Of a stretch of DNA of 10,530 nucleotides, positions 1 through 6,508 are shown piece by piece. The DNA lies in contig CALFTQ010000007.1 in NCBI GenBank assembly GCA_937916135.1, positions 1 through 10,530 on the forward strand, in the 5' to 3' direction. A model generated the notes under the pieces. It was not told where the DNA came from. It did not search any database and saw only the letters and a list, made by a program, of their open reading frames with translations. Position 1 is the stretch's first letter; each line of letters starts with the position of its first letter. Position numbers and translations under genes: made by a program. This DNA comes from an uncultured Verrucomicrobiales bacterium. Lineage in GTDB: Bacteria > Verrucomicrobiota > Verrucomicrobiia > Verrucomicrobiales > Akkermansiaceae.

Positions 1-68
1 AAACATCAATTTGGCGTTTCGTCAAAGCAATATTCTTTAATTGCCGGAGCAATAAACGCGCCATGATT

Positions 69-94
69 CCGGGACTAAAGTCCCGTGCTCCTAC
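69..94 (+). repeat. REP-like palindromic repeat, single copy
   Basis: A 26-base unit whose core is the near-perfect palindrome CGGGACTAAAGTCCCG (70-85), two 7-base arms around AA, followed by GTGCTCCTAC. It differs at 3 of 26 positions from the copy at 2693-2718. It lies 54 bases past the mrp stop codon, where REP elements are usually found. There is no T-run after the hairpin on either strand, so it does not look like an ordinary intrinsic terminator. It could still protect the 3' end of the mrp transcript, which is inference. Confidence 0.75.
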
Positions 95-148
95 AATGAG
101 TGCGGCACAACAATCCTTAATGGCCCGCGAGCTGCAAATGGCATCATT

Positions 149-1225
149 TCACTCACCCAGGGAGCTGGCGAGGGTCTGGGCCAGGCCCTCGAAAGCAGCC
201 GCCACGCGGTTGGAGCCGGTATCCTCCAGAGCCACGGGGCTGCCCTGGTCGCCCCCCTCACGGGTGCGGATATCCAGCGGAATCTTACCCAGCATAGGCA
301 CCCCGAGGCGTACGGCCTCCTTATCACCGCCGTGCTGGCCGAAAATGTAGTGCACAGTCTCATCCGTGGGGCAGATGAAGTAGCTCATATTCTCCACAAT
401 GCCGAGGATGGGGGTATCCGTGCGCTGGTAGAGGCCGATGGCCTTGCGGGCATCGATGAGGGCCATCTCCTGCGGGGTGGTCACCACCACCACGCCATCC
501 ATCTGCACCGTCTGCACGATAGTGAGCTGAATATCGCCCGTGCCCGGGGGCATATCCAGAATCAGGAAATCGAGCCCGCCCCAGTCCGTCTCCTTCAGGA
601 ACTGCTGGGTGTAGCGCGTGGCCAGCGGGCCACGCACCGCCACGGGAGAGGCCTCATCCATCATAAGGCCCATGGAGAGCAGCTTCACGCCATGCGCCTG
701 CACGGGGATGAAGCGCTCATCCTCGCCGGCATCCGGCAGTTCCTTGGTGCCGAACATAAGCGCCATGGAAGGGCCGTAGATATCCAGATCCAACAAACCG
801 GTCCGGTAACCCAGGCGGGCAAGCGCCACGGCCAGATTGGCCGAAACCGTGCTCTTGCCCACGCCACCCTTGCCGGAAGAAATGCCGATGATGTGCTTCA
901 CGCCGGGCAGTGTGGTCTTCCACTTGGCGGGGTCGTCCTGCATGGCAGTTTTCTTCTCCACATCCGGGTTGTGGTACTCGATATCCACATCGATGCTCTT
1001 CACGCCGGGCATTTCCTTCACCTCGGTCATCACGCTCTGATACACAAAGCGCGGCACGTCCTCGTTCTTGCTTTCGATGCGCAGCTCAATGCGCACCGCA
1101 CCCTCCGCACTCACCTCAATATTCTTGACCAGACCAAAGGAGACGATATCGCGGCTGAACCCGGGATATTTCACCGTGGTCAGCGCGGCGCGAATCAGCT
1201 CCGGCGTTACTTTTGCTTCACTCAT
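149..1225 (-). CDS. mrp: Mrp/ApbC/NBP35-family Fe-S cluster carrier P-loop ATPase
   Basis: A 358-residue cytoplasmic protein of the Mrp/ApbC family, which binds a [4Fe-4S] cluster at a dimer interface and passes it to apoproteins in an ATP-dependent way. Residues 1-85 form the MIP18/DUF59 domain. After a linker comes the MinD/Mrp-type NTPase, with deviant Walker A GKGGVGKST at 118-126, a switch segment LLDLDIYGPS at 144-153, the RGP loop at 198-200 and the Walker B-like segment ILDMPPGTGDIQL at 222-234. Length and domain order are normal for bacterial Mrp. The odd point is the usual CxxC after ENMS, which reads C285-P-T-D288, so the second cysteine is missing. The ATG start follows a TTGACA-17-CATAGT promoter with a leader of about 20 bases and no convincing Shine-Dalgarno sequence. 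It is downstream of the ankyrin gene on the same strand but has its own promoter. Confidence 0.96.
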   Translation of the reverse strand: MSEAKVTPELIRAALTTVKYPGFSRDIVSFGLVKNIEVSAEGAVRIELRIESKNEDVPRFVYQSVMTEVKEMPGVKSIDVDIEYHNPDVEKKTAMQDDPAKWKTTLPGVKHIIGISSGKGGVGKSTVSANLAVALARLGYRTGLLDLDIYGPSMALMFGTKELPDAGEDERFIPVQAHGVKLLSMGLMMDEASPVAVRGPLATRYTQQFLKETDWGGLDFLILDMPPGTGDIQLTIVQTVQMDGVVVVTTPQEMALIDARKAIGLYQRTDTPILGIVENMSYFICPTDETVHYIFGQHGGDKEAVRLGVPMLGKIPLDIRTREGGDQGSPVALEDTGSNRVAAAFEGLAQTLASSLGE

Positions 1226-1251
1226 ATCTCTATCAGCCCGCAGGCCTTGCT

Positions 1252-1280
1252 ACTATGCGCCCTCCACCCCGATTTGTCAA
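1252..1280 (-). promoter_or_regulatory. Sigma70-type promoter of mrp
   Basis: Read on the minus strand, TTGACA (1280-1275) is followed by a 17-base spacer and CATAGT (1257-1252), a perfect -35 and a 4/6 match at -10. The predicted transcription start is near 1245, giving a 5' leader of about 20 bases before the ATG at 1225. Confidence 0.7.
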
Positions 1281-1288
1281 GGTGAAAG

Positions 1289-1320
1289 CCCGGCAGCAAA
1301 TCAGCGGCGGCGGCGCCGGG
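1289..1320. repeat. Inverted repeat between ankyrin gene and mrp
   Basis: CCCGGC (1289-1294) and GCCGGG (1315-1320) are perfect 6-base arms around a 20-base GC-rich loop. It lies downstream of the ankyrin gene and just upstream of the mrp -35 box. No T-run follows on either strand, so it is at best a weak terminator or an operator candidate. Confidence 0.3.
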
Positions 1321-1356
1321 TGGCCAGTTACGAAGTCAGAAATACCCCGGCGCGAC

Positions 1357-2544
1357 TTATTTCTTCGCCGCCTTGAGCAATTTGAGCATATTCTCGGTGC
1401 CCTTCACCAGGTCGGAGCTGCGCTCGGCGGCTGGCTTGGCATCGAGCTGCTGCTTCATCTGCTGTGCAGACTGGAGCGGGGTCACGCCCTGGGCGTTGGC
1501 GAGAGTCGGGTCGGCACCGGCTTTGAGCAGGGCAGCGGCCACTTCATCCCGGGCATAGATGGCAGCAGTGTTCAGCGGAGTCTCCTGCTCGGCCACCCCG
1601 AAACCACCCGTCAGGTAATTGACGCGCTTGACCGAAAGGGTGTGGTTGGCCACTTCATTCGGGTTCTGTTTCTGGTCGGGGTCGGCACCGGCCTTCACCA
1701 GCATCTGCACACCGAGCGGGGAATCGGCATTCACCGCGGCATACACCGGCGACCAGCCCACGTTGTTCCAGGCGCGCACATCGGCCCCTTTCTTCACCAG
1801 AAGATTGAACAACTTGCGGGCCCGCTTCTCCTGACTCTTGTCTGCCTTGCCATCCCGTTTCTGCATCTTCTTCAGGTCGCGGGCGCTGATGGCGCCACCG
1901 CCGAGGAGAGGCTGGCTGGTATCCACCTTCGGGCGTGCCCGCAGGTAAAAGGCCGTAAGCGCCAGGCCACCGTGTGCATTCGGGTCAGCTCCGTGGTTGA
2001 GCAGCAGCTCCATGAGCGATTCATCCGCCATCTTGCAGGCCAGGTAAAGGGCCGTAGCCACCACCATATCATTCTGCTCGGCCAGGCACACATTCAAATC
2101 CGCCCCCTGGGCAATAAACTTCCGCACCCCGGCTACCAGTTTCTTGGAGGGCTTCTCCTCCGGCAGGCTGTTCATGTTGATGCGATTGCGCCCGCCGTTA
2201 TCCAGCATGAACTCCACCAGCTCGCGCCCCAGGGCAATGGCTTCCTCATCGCTCACCTCAGCCACCTTGATGGTGGGCTTCAGCTTAGCCTTCTTGCGCC
2301 AGGACAAATTCGCAATTTCCTCGCGGGCGGCAGCCATGCCGCTGCCATGCGCCGCCAGCAGCCACTTGCGCGCCTGGCTCTTGTCTGCATCCACTCCATC
2401 GCCCTCTGCATAAGCCTGGTAGAGCTTGTAGCACACCTCGGCCGTCTTGTCCTTGCTCTCATAGAGTTTCTGGAACTCCTGCGGCGTCATAGCCATGGCC
2501 AGACCACTGAAAAGTAGAGATATAGAAAATGCAAAGCGGTTCAT
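1357..2544 (-). CDS. Secreted Sel1-like and ankyrin-repeat protein
   Basis: A 395-residue protein with no enzyme signature. Residues 1-18 look like a Sec signal peptide (basic start, hydrophobic core, AMA before cleavage), so it is likely periplasmic or exported. Residues about 38-80 match a Sel1-like repeat: EGDGVDADKSQARKWLLAA is a typical GVxxDxxxAxxW arrangement. From about 135 to the end there are ankyrin repeats, shown by LLNHGADPNA (181-190), LLVKKGADVRAWN (248-260), MLVKAGADPD (281-290) and ALLKAGADPT (338-347), with TPL motifs at 322-324 and 355-357. The repeats are spaced by charged linkers, including a Lys/Arg-rich stretch at 222-247. Such repeats bind proteins, and the partner is not evident. 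The ATG at 2544 is fixed by the signal peptide and by a consensus promoter ending 6 bases upstream. Transcribed divergently from the DUF6714-type gene. Confidence 0.9.
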   Translation of the reverse strand: MNRFAFSISLLFSGLAMAMTPQEFQKLYESKDKTAEVCYKLYQAYAEGDGVDADKSQARKWLLAAHGSGMAAAREEIANLSWRKKAKLKPTIKVAEVSDEEAIALGRELVEFMLDNGGRNRINMNSLPEEKPSKKLVAGVRKFIAQGADLNVCLAEQNDMVVATALYLACKMADESLMELLLNHGADPNAHGGLALTAFYLRARPKVDTSQPLLGGGAISARDLKKMQKRDGKADKSQEKRARKLFNLLVKKGADVRAWNNVGWSPVYAAVNADSPLGVQMLVKAGADPDQKQNPNEVANHTLSVKRVNYLTGGFGVAEQETPLNTAAIYARDEVAAALLKAGADPTLANAQGVTPLQSAQQMKQQLDAKPAAERSSDLVKGTENMLKLLKAAKK

Positions 2545-2550
2545 GCTTCA

Positions 2551-2578
2551 ATTATAGTAACTATCAGCATGATGTCAA
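2551..2578 (-). promoter_or_regulatory. Perfect-consensus promoter of the ankyrin gene, leaderless
   Basis: On the minus strand, TTGACA (2578-2573), a 16-base spacer and TATAAT (2556-2551) both match the sigma70 consensus exactly. Only 6 bases separate the -10 box from the ATG at 2544, so standard spacing puts the transcription start at or beside the A of the start codon. An 11-base palindrome ATAGTAACTAT (2554-2564) overlaps the -10 region and could be an operator, which is inference. Confidence 0.85.
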
Positions 2579-2593
2579 GCAGGAACCCCTGCT
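2578..2593. repeat. Small inverted repeat at the ankyrin-gene -35 box
   Basis: AGCAGG-AACC-CCTGCT is a perfect 6-base hairpin that touches the outer edge of the -35 box of the ankyrin-gene promoter. It has no T-run. It could be a regulator site, but such short repeats also arise by chance. Confidence 0.3.
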
Positions 2594-2649
2594 GCCACAC
2601 GTGTCTCGAAGTATGAGTTCAAAGTCTCGATAAATTGATGTTTGTCGTT

Positions 2650-2718
2650 GTCGGGGCACGGGACTTCAGTCCCGAAATAACGGTGCTTCCAATCGGGACT
2701 GAAGTCCCGTGCTCCGAC
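2650..2718. repeat. REPIN-like inverted pair of palindromic repeats
   Basis: Two copies of the 26-base REP-like unit face each other. The reverse copy is at 2650-2675 and the forward copy at 2693-2718, with a 17-base spacer. They match at 25 of 26 positions when one is reversed. Each holds the 16-base palindrome CGGGACTGAAGTCCCG or its complement. Two inverted REPs with a short spacer is the defining layout of a REPIN, a non-autonomous element mobilised by RAYT transposases in other bacteria. It sits between the divergent ankyrin and DUF6714-type promoters, ending 33 bases before the -35 box of the latter. No RAYT gene is in the window. Confidence 0.8.
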
Positions 2719-2751
2719 AGAGTTCCCCCGCCAAATTCCACTTTATCAAGC

Positions 2752-2779
2752 TTGACCGGGCAGTGCGTTGTGCTACAAT
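2752..2779 (+). promoter_or_regulatory. Sigma70-type promoter of the DUF6714-like gene
   Basis: TTGACC (2752-2757), a 16-base spacer and TACAAT (2774-2779) each match 5 of 6 consensus bases. The predicted start of transcription is near 2786, about 21 bases before the ATG at 2807. The promoter overlaps an upstream in-frame TTG at 2768 and so rules that start out. Confidence 0.75.
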
Positions 2780-2806
2780 GCGAGGAGTCCAGCCCATCAC
2801 CCACTC

Positions 2807-3472
2807 ATGGAATTCACTGCACAGGAACAAGCAGACCTTGCCGCGCACGAGGAGATTCTGGCTGAGCTGCTGCGCACGGCGGATGAGTTTCTGCCGCAGC
2901 ACCCGGAGCAGGAGCTCTGCCCCCGGCAGGCTGCCCTGCTGGAGCGGCTGGAAGCCGCCTTTGCCGGGCTGAGCTGCCCCGCGGGCATCAGCCTGCTGAG
3001 CGGCGGACTGGCGGAGGACGACTGGCGCGGGCCCCGCGTGGTGGAATACATCAACACCACCGATGAAACACCCCGCAATGACTGGCAAGCCCTCACGCCG
3101 CAGATGCTGCGCGCCTGCGAGGACAGCCTGTTCTTCATCGAGGCACCGGCCTTCTGCTACGTGCTGCCGGCCTACCTGCGGCAGTATCTGCTGCGGCCCG
3201 ATTTCATGTGCATGGACAGCATATTTCACTGCATGGATTATGCCTGCAAGGGTCAGTACCTGCTCTCCCTCAGCCCGGAGCAGAAAGCGGTTGTGCAAGA
3301 TGTGCTCAACGAATTCCGCTGCCGGGAGCAGCAGATAAACGGCGATGTGGAGGAAACCCTGCTACCCTGGGAATACGAACACTACCGACAGGAAGGAGGA
3401 GACACCTCCCCCTGGACCTTTGCCGGGAACCAGACGCTGGAATACGCCGAGCGCCACGGCATTCCCTACTGA
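2807..3472 (+). CDS. DUF6714-like protein of unknown function
   Basis: A 221-residue soluble protein without a signal peptide or membrane segment. The middle (about 45-165) resembles the DUF6714 family as I remember it: a short helix, then DDWRGP at 80-85, NDWQALTPQ at 91-99, and a hydrophobic stretch with LFFIEAPAFCYVLPAYL at 108-124. The family assignment is from pattern memory and only moderately sure. Residues 1-40 are acidic and helical. It has seven cysteines (C38, C57, C104, C117, C135, C142, C147) with no metal-site spacing I recognise. No function is known. The ATG at 2807 is chosen because the upstream in-frame TTG at 2768 lies inside the promoter. No Shine-Dalgarno sequence sits at a useful distance. 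The 3' end overlaps the convergent PH-like gene by 7 bases. Confidence 0.85.
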   Translation: MEFTAQEQADLAAHEEILAELLRTADEFLPQHPEQELCPRQAALLERLEAAFAGLSCPAGISLLSGGLAEDDWRGPRVVEYINTTDETPRNDWQALTPQMLRACEDSLFFIEAPAFCYVLPAYLRQYLLRPDFMCMDSIFHCMDYACKGQYLLSLSPEQKAVVQDVLNEFRCREQQINGDVEETLLPWEYEHYRQEGGDTSPWTFAGNQTLEYAERHGIPY

Positions 3473-4233
3473 TTATCCTCCGGGGTATAAATATGGAACG
3501 GCTCTTTCCGCAAACGCAGGAAATGGAGCATCAGCCAGGGAATCGGCAGCAACAGCACCACTGCCCATACCCCGATCTGGATACAGATAGCCCAACTGCA
3601 GCCATCGGCCCAATCCCCGACAATATAACAAACGATCCAGGCCATCACGAGAGTCCAGCAGATGGCGAGAACGGGGGTCGGGCGGGGAACTTCTGTCAAA
3701 CCGCGCGACTCCCGCCGCTGCGGCACGCTGATACCCATGGCGGCCAGCTGTTGCTCCAGGGTCTGCACCATCCGCACATTCCGGAAACCATCCGGCGTGG
3801 GGACAAACCCATGCGTATACTCCACAAAGAAATAATCCGCGCTGCCATTGACCAGGCGCTTGCACTCAGCCACGAGCTGCGGCTGCAAAGGTACTGCCAC
3901 CGCGACCGGTTTTCTGCCCCACAGAGGCTCCTCCACAATGATGGCCCGCTTATCCGTCAGAAGGTACAGGGTGTGCGCCTCCCACACCCACGTGGCACGC
4001 AGCAGCAGCACCAGACAAGCCATCACCACCATCGTATCCGCCGTCACCGGCATGCCTGCAACCAACAGCCCGGCAGCTTCAAGACCGCCCAGGAAAAAGA
4101 TAATCACCACAATGCCCCATTTCTTCCTGTCCCACCGGGGGCGCCGCCGCTCTGCCCACAGAACCGTTTCATCTGCCTGCAGGACAAACGCCGCTGTCTT
4201 CTCCGCCTCTGTAAACACTCTACCGCTTTCCAT
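3466..4233 (-). CDS. Membrane protein with bacterial PH-like segment
   Basis: A 255-residue integral membrane protein with four likely helices at about 40-60, 66-82, 186-206 and 212-236. Between the two hairpins, residues about 87-165 look like a bacterial PH-type domain. HTLYLLTDKRAIIVE (87-101) matches the usual 'Y.LT..R.I' strand, and DGFRNVRMVQTLEQQL (148-163) matches the common end in which a short helix follows a FRN turn. The charged N- and C-termini and the PH-like loop are likely cytoplasmic. No enzyme motif is seen and the function is unknown. The ATG at 4233 lies inside uvrB (14-base overlap), with no Shine-Dalgarno sequence, so expression probably depends on uvrB transcription and translation. 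Operon placement need not mean a role in DNA repair. It ends convergent with, and 7 bases inside, the DUF6714-like gene. Confidence 0.85.
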   Translation of the reverse strand: MESGRVFTEAEKTAAFVLQADETVLWAERRRPRWDRKKWGIVVIIFFLGGLEAAGLLVAGMPVTADTMVVMACLVLLLRATWVWEAHTLYLLTDKRAIIVEEPLWGRKPVAVAVPLQPQLVAECKRLVNGSADYFFVEYTHGFVPTPDGFRNVRMVQTLEQQLAAMGISVPQRRESRGLTEVPRPTPVLAICWTLVMAWIVCYIVGDWADGCSWAICIQIGVWAVVLLLPIPWLMLHFLRLRKEPFHIYTPEDNQ

Positions 4234-6415
4234 TTTTCAAAAGGTTTATCTTATCACGCAGCACGGCAGCGACTTCGAAATCGAGGCGGGCGGCGGCTTC
4301 GCGCATTTCCTTCTCCAGGCGGGCGATGGTGGCGGGCACATCCGGGGCATCGTCATCCCCTTCCCCGGCCATGAGGGTGCCGAAGTCATCGTCATCCTCC
4401 AGCTCTTCATCAGGGGTGTAGAGGCGCAGGGTGCTCTGGTCGCCGCGGCTGACGCTGTGCGGGGTGATGCCGTGGGCCTCGTTGTAGGCATGCTGGATGG
4501 CGCGGCGGCGGTCGCTTTCCTCCACCAGGCGGCGGATGGAATCGGTCACTACATCGCAGAAGAGCACGCACTCGCCATGCACATGGCGGGCGGCGCGGCC
4601 GGCAGTCTGCACCAGGCTGGTTTCGTTGCGCAGGAAACCCTCCTTATCCGCATCCAGGATGCAGACCAGGGAGACTTCCGGCAGGTCGAGGCCCTCGCGC
4701 AGCAGGTTGATACCCACCAGGATATCCACCTTGCCGGCGCGGAGCTTGCGCAGAATCTCCACGCGCTCAATGGCATCCACATCCGCATGGATATATTCCA
4801 CCTCCAGGCCGACCTTGCGGAGATAATCGGTCAGATCCTCGGCGGTGCGCTTGGTGAGGGTGGTCACCAGCACGCGCTCGCGCACGGAGACGCGCTGGCG
4901 GCAGAGCTCGATAGTCTTATCAATCTGCCCATCGAGCGGCAGGAGGGTGATTTTCGGCTCCAGCAGGCCGGTGGGGCGGATGAGCTGCTCCACGATGAGC
5001 GGCTGGGCGAGCCCGGCGGGGTTGAAACTCTCCACCGGGGCGGCGCTGGAGTGCGGCGGAACGCGCAGCTCCGACAAGTGGTGGAAGAACACGCCGCGGA
5101 AGCCCTCCGGCGCGTGGGTGATGGCCTGGCTGGCCTCGCGGCTGCGGGCGTGAGTGTTGCCGCGCTTTGCCTTGAGCACGGGGATGTAGCCCTTGTTGCC
5201 GGAGACGCAGTTCACATACTCAAAGGGCCCCGGCGTGGCGGAAACATAGACCAGCTGGGCCTGGCGGTTCATGAATTCATCAAAGCGCAGCGGACGGTTA
5301 TCCAGCGCGGAGGGGAGGCGGAACCCGTGGTCGATGAGCACCTGCTTGCGGGAGCGGTCGCCCTCGTACATGCCGCCAATCTGCGGCACGGTGGCGTGCG
5401 ATTCATCGATGATGGTGAGGTGGTCTGCCGGGAAATAATCCTGCAGGGTGGAGGGGGTGCTGCCCGGGGCGCGCCCGGCCAGGTGGCGGGAGTAGTTCTC
5501 GATTCCCTTGCAGAAGCCGATTTCGTTGATGAGCTCCAGGTCGTAATCGGTGCGCATCTTGAGGCGCTGCGCCTCGATGAGCTTGTTCTGCTTCTCGAAC
5601 CACTCCACGCGCTCCGCCAGTTCCCTGCGGATGGACTGGATGGCCGGCAGGCGCTTCTCCGGCGCGGAGACGTACTGCTTCACCGGGAAGAAGAGGTAGC
5701 TCTGCAACCGCTCGCGCACGCGCCCGGTGCCGGCATCGATAAGGGAGATGGCATCAATCTCATCCCCGAAGAACTCCACGCGGATGGCCTCGCCATCGCT
5801 CTGCGCGGGGTAGACCTCCACCACATCGCCGCGCACGCGGAAGCGCCCGCGCTGGAAATCATAGTCATTGCGCTCAAAGAGCAGCTCCGCCAGGCAGGCC
5901 AGCATGGCATCCCGGTCCATCTCCTGCCCCACGTGCAGGGAGAGGGTCAGGTTCCGGTAATCCTCCGGCGCGCCCAGACCATAGATGCAGGAAACAGAGG
6001 CCACCACAATCACATCCCGCCGCAGGAGGAGGGAGCGCATGGCATTCAGGCACAAGCGGTCAATCTCCTCGTTGATGGCGCTGTCCTTCTCGATGTAGGT
6101 ATCCGTGCTGGCAATGTAGGCCTCCGGCTGGTAGTAGTCGAAATAGGAGACGAAGTACTCCACCGCATTGTGCGGGAAAAAGGCTTTCAGCTCAGAGTAG
6201 AGCTGGGCGGCCAGGGTCTTGTTGTGGCTGAGCACCAGCACCGGCCTGTCCTGCGCCGCGATGAGGTTCGCCATCGTGAAGGTCTTGCCCGAGCCGGTCA
6301 CGCCCAGCAGGCACTGGTGCCGGTTACCCGCACGCAGCGATTTGAGGAGCTTGGCAATCGCCTGCTCCTGGTCGCCCGAGGGCTTGTAATCTGTTACCAG
6401 TTGAAATAAGGACAT
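4220..6415 (-). CDS. uvrB: Excinuclease ABC subunit B
   Basis: UvrB is the DNA-damage-verifying helicase of nucleotide excision repair. It is loaded by UvrA and then recruits UvrC for incision. Visible in order: Walker A GVTGSGKT (38-45), the DNA-gripping beta-hairpin region YFDYYQPEAYIASTDTYIEK (91-110), DEAD-like box DESH (337-340), SATPG (392-396), RPTGLLEP (480-487), GINLLREGLD (568-577), helicase motif VI QTAGRAAR (603-610), and a C-terminal UVR motif (about 694-728) that contacts UvrC. An acidic linker (667-691) precedes the UVR motif. At 731 residues it is longer than E. coli UvrB (673), mainly through an insertion of about 67 residues between SATPG and RPTG. Motif VI usually reads QTIGRAARN; here it is QTAGRAARH. 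The ATG follows a clear GAGGTG at 5 bases, the only strong Shine-Dalgarno sequence in the window. Its stop overlaps the PH-like gene. Confidence 0.98.
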   Translation of the reverse strand: MSLFQLVTDYKPSGDQEQAIAKLLKSLRAGNRHQCLLGVTGSGKTFTMANLIAAQDRPVLVLSHNKTLAAQLYSELKAFFPHNAVEYFVSYFDYYQPEAYIASTDTYIEKDSAINEEIDRLCLNAMRSLLLRRDVIVVASVSCIYGLGAPEDYRNLTLSLHVGQEMDRDAMLACLAELLFERNDYDFQRGRFRVRGDVVEVYPAQSDGEAIRVEFFGDEIDAISLIDAGTGRVRERLQSYLFFPVKQYVSAPEKRLPAIQSIRRELAERVEWFEKQNKLIEAQRLKMRTDYDLELINEIGFCKGIENYSRHLAGRAPGSTPSTLQDYFPADHLTIIDESHATVPQIGGMYEGDRSRKQVLIDHGFRLPSALDNRPLRFDEFMNRQAQLVYVSATPGPFEYVNCVSGNKGYIPVLKAKRGNTHARSREASQAITHAPEGFRGVFFHHLSELRVPPHSSAAPVESFNPAGLAQPLIVEQLIRPTGLLEPKITLLPLDGQIDKTIELCRQRVSVRERVLVTTLTKRTAEDLTDYLRKVGLEVEYIHADVDAIERVEILRKLRAGKVDILVGINLLREGLDLPEVSLVCILDADKEGFLRNETSLVQTAGRAARHVHGECVLFCDVVTDSIRRLVEESDRRRAIQHAYNEAHGITPHSVSRGDQSTLRLYTPDEELEDDDDFGTLMAGEGDDDAPDVPATIARLEKEMREAAARLDFEVAAVLRDKINLLKNGKR

Positions 6416-6420
6416 CGCTT

Positions 6421-6426
6421 CACCTC
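6421..6426 (-). promoter_or_regulatory. Shine-Dalgarno sequence of uvrB
   Basis: GAGGTG on the minus strand, 5 bases before the ATG at 6415. It supports this start and stands out because the other genes here lack a comparable site. Confidence 0.8.
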
Positions 6427-6468
6427 TACACTTTCACACCCGGTGCGGATTCTCACGCGCACCCCCTC

Positions 6469-6497
6469 ACGGTACCCCATAACACACGCCATGTCAA
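6469..6497 (-). promoter_or_regulatory. Probable promoter of uvrB
   Basis: A perfect -35 TTGACA (6497-6492), a 17-base spacer and a poor -10 TACCGT (6474-6469, 3/6 match) give a start near 6462 and a leader of about 47 bases. The -35 box forms the loop of an inverted repeat: CACGCC (6485-6490) and GGCGTG (6498-6503) around 7 bases. The weak -10 plus a palindrome over the -35 would suit a regulated gene, which is inference. I cannot name the regulator. Confidence 0.5.
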
Positions 6498-6508
6498 GGC
6501 GTGAATAT

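Noticed and set aside
69..94. CRISPR repeat
   Set aside because: Only three copies, in mixed orientation and with no regular array of spacers. The palindrome fits a REP element better.
1213..2517. Open frame of 434 codons antisense to the ankyrin gene
   Set aside because: The opposite strand carries a signal peptide, clear ankyrin repeats and a consensus promoter. The antisense product is His/Leu-rich without motifs.
2768..2806. TTG start adding 13 residues to the DUF6714-like protein
   Set aside because: The TTG lies inside the promoter spacer and upstream of the predicted transcription start, so it cannot be in the main transcript.
3395..3409. Hairpin GGAGG-AGACA-CCTCC near the end of the DUF6714-like gene
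   Set aside because: Short stem inside coding sequence and no T-run, so not a credible terminator.
3848..6409. Long open frame of 853 codons antisense to uvrB and the PH-like gene
   Set aside because: It mirrors uvrB codon structure, gives a His/Gly/Val-rich product with no recognisable domain, and uvrB on the other strand is unmistakable. A shadow of GC-rich codon use.
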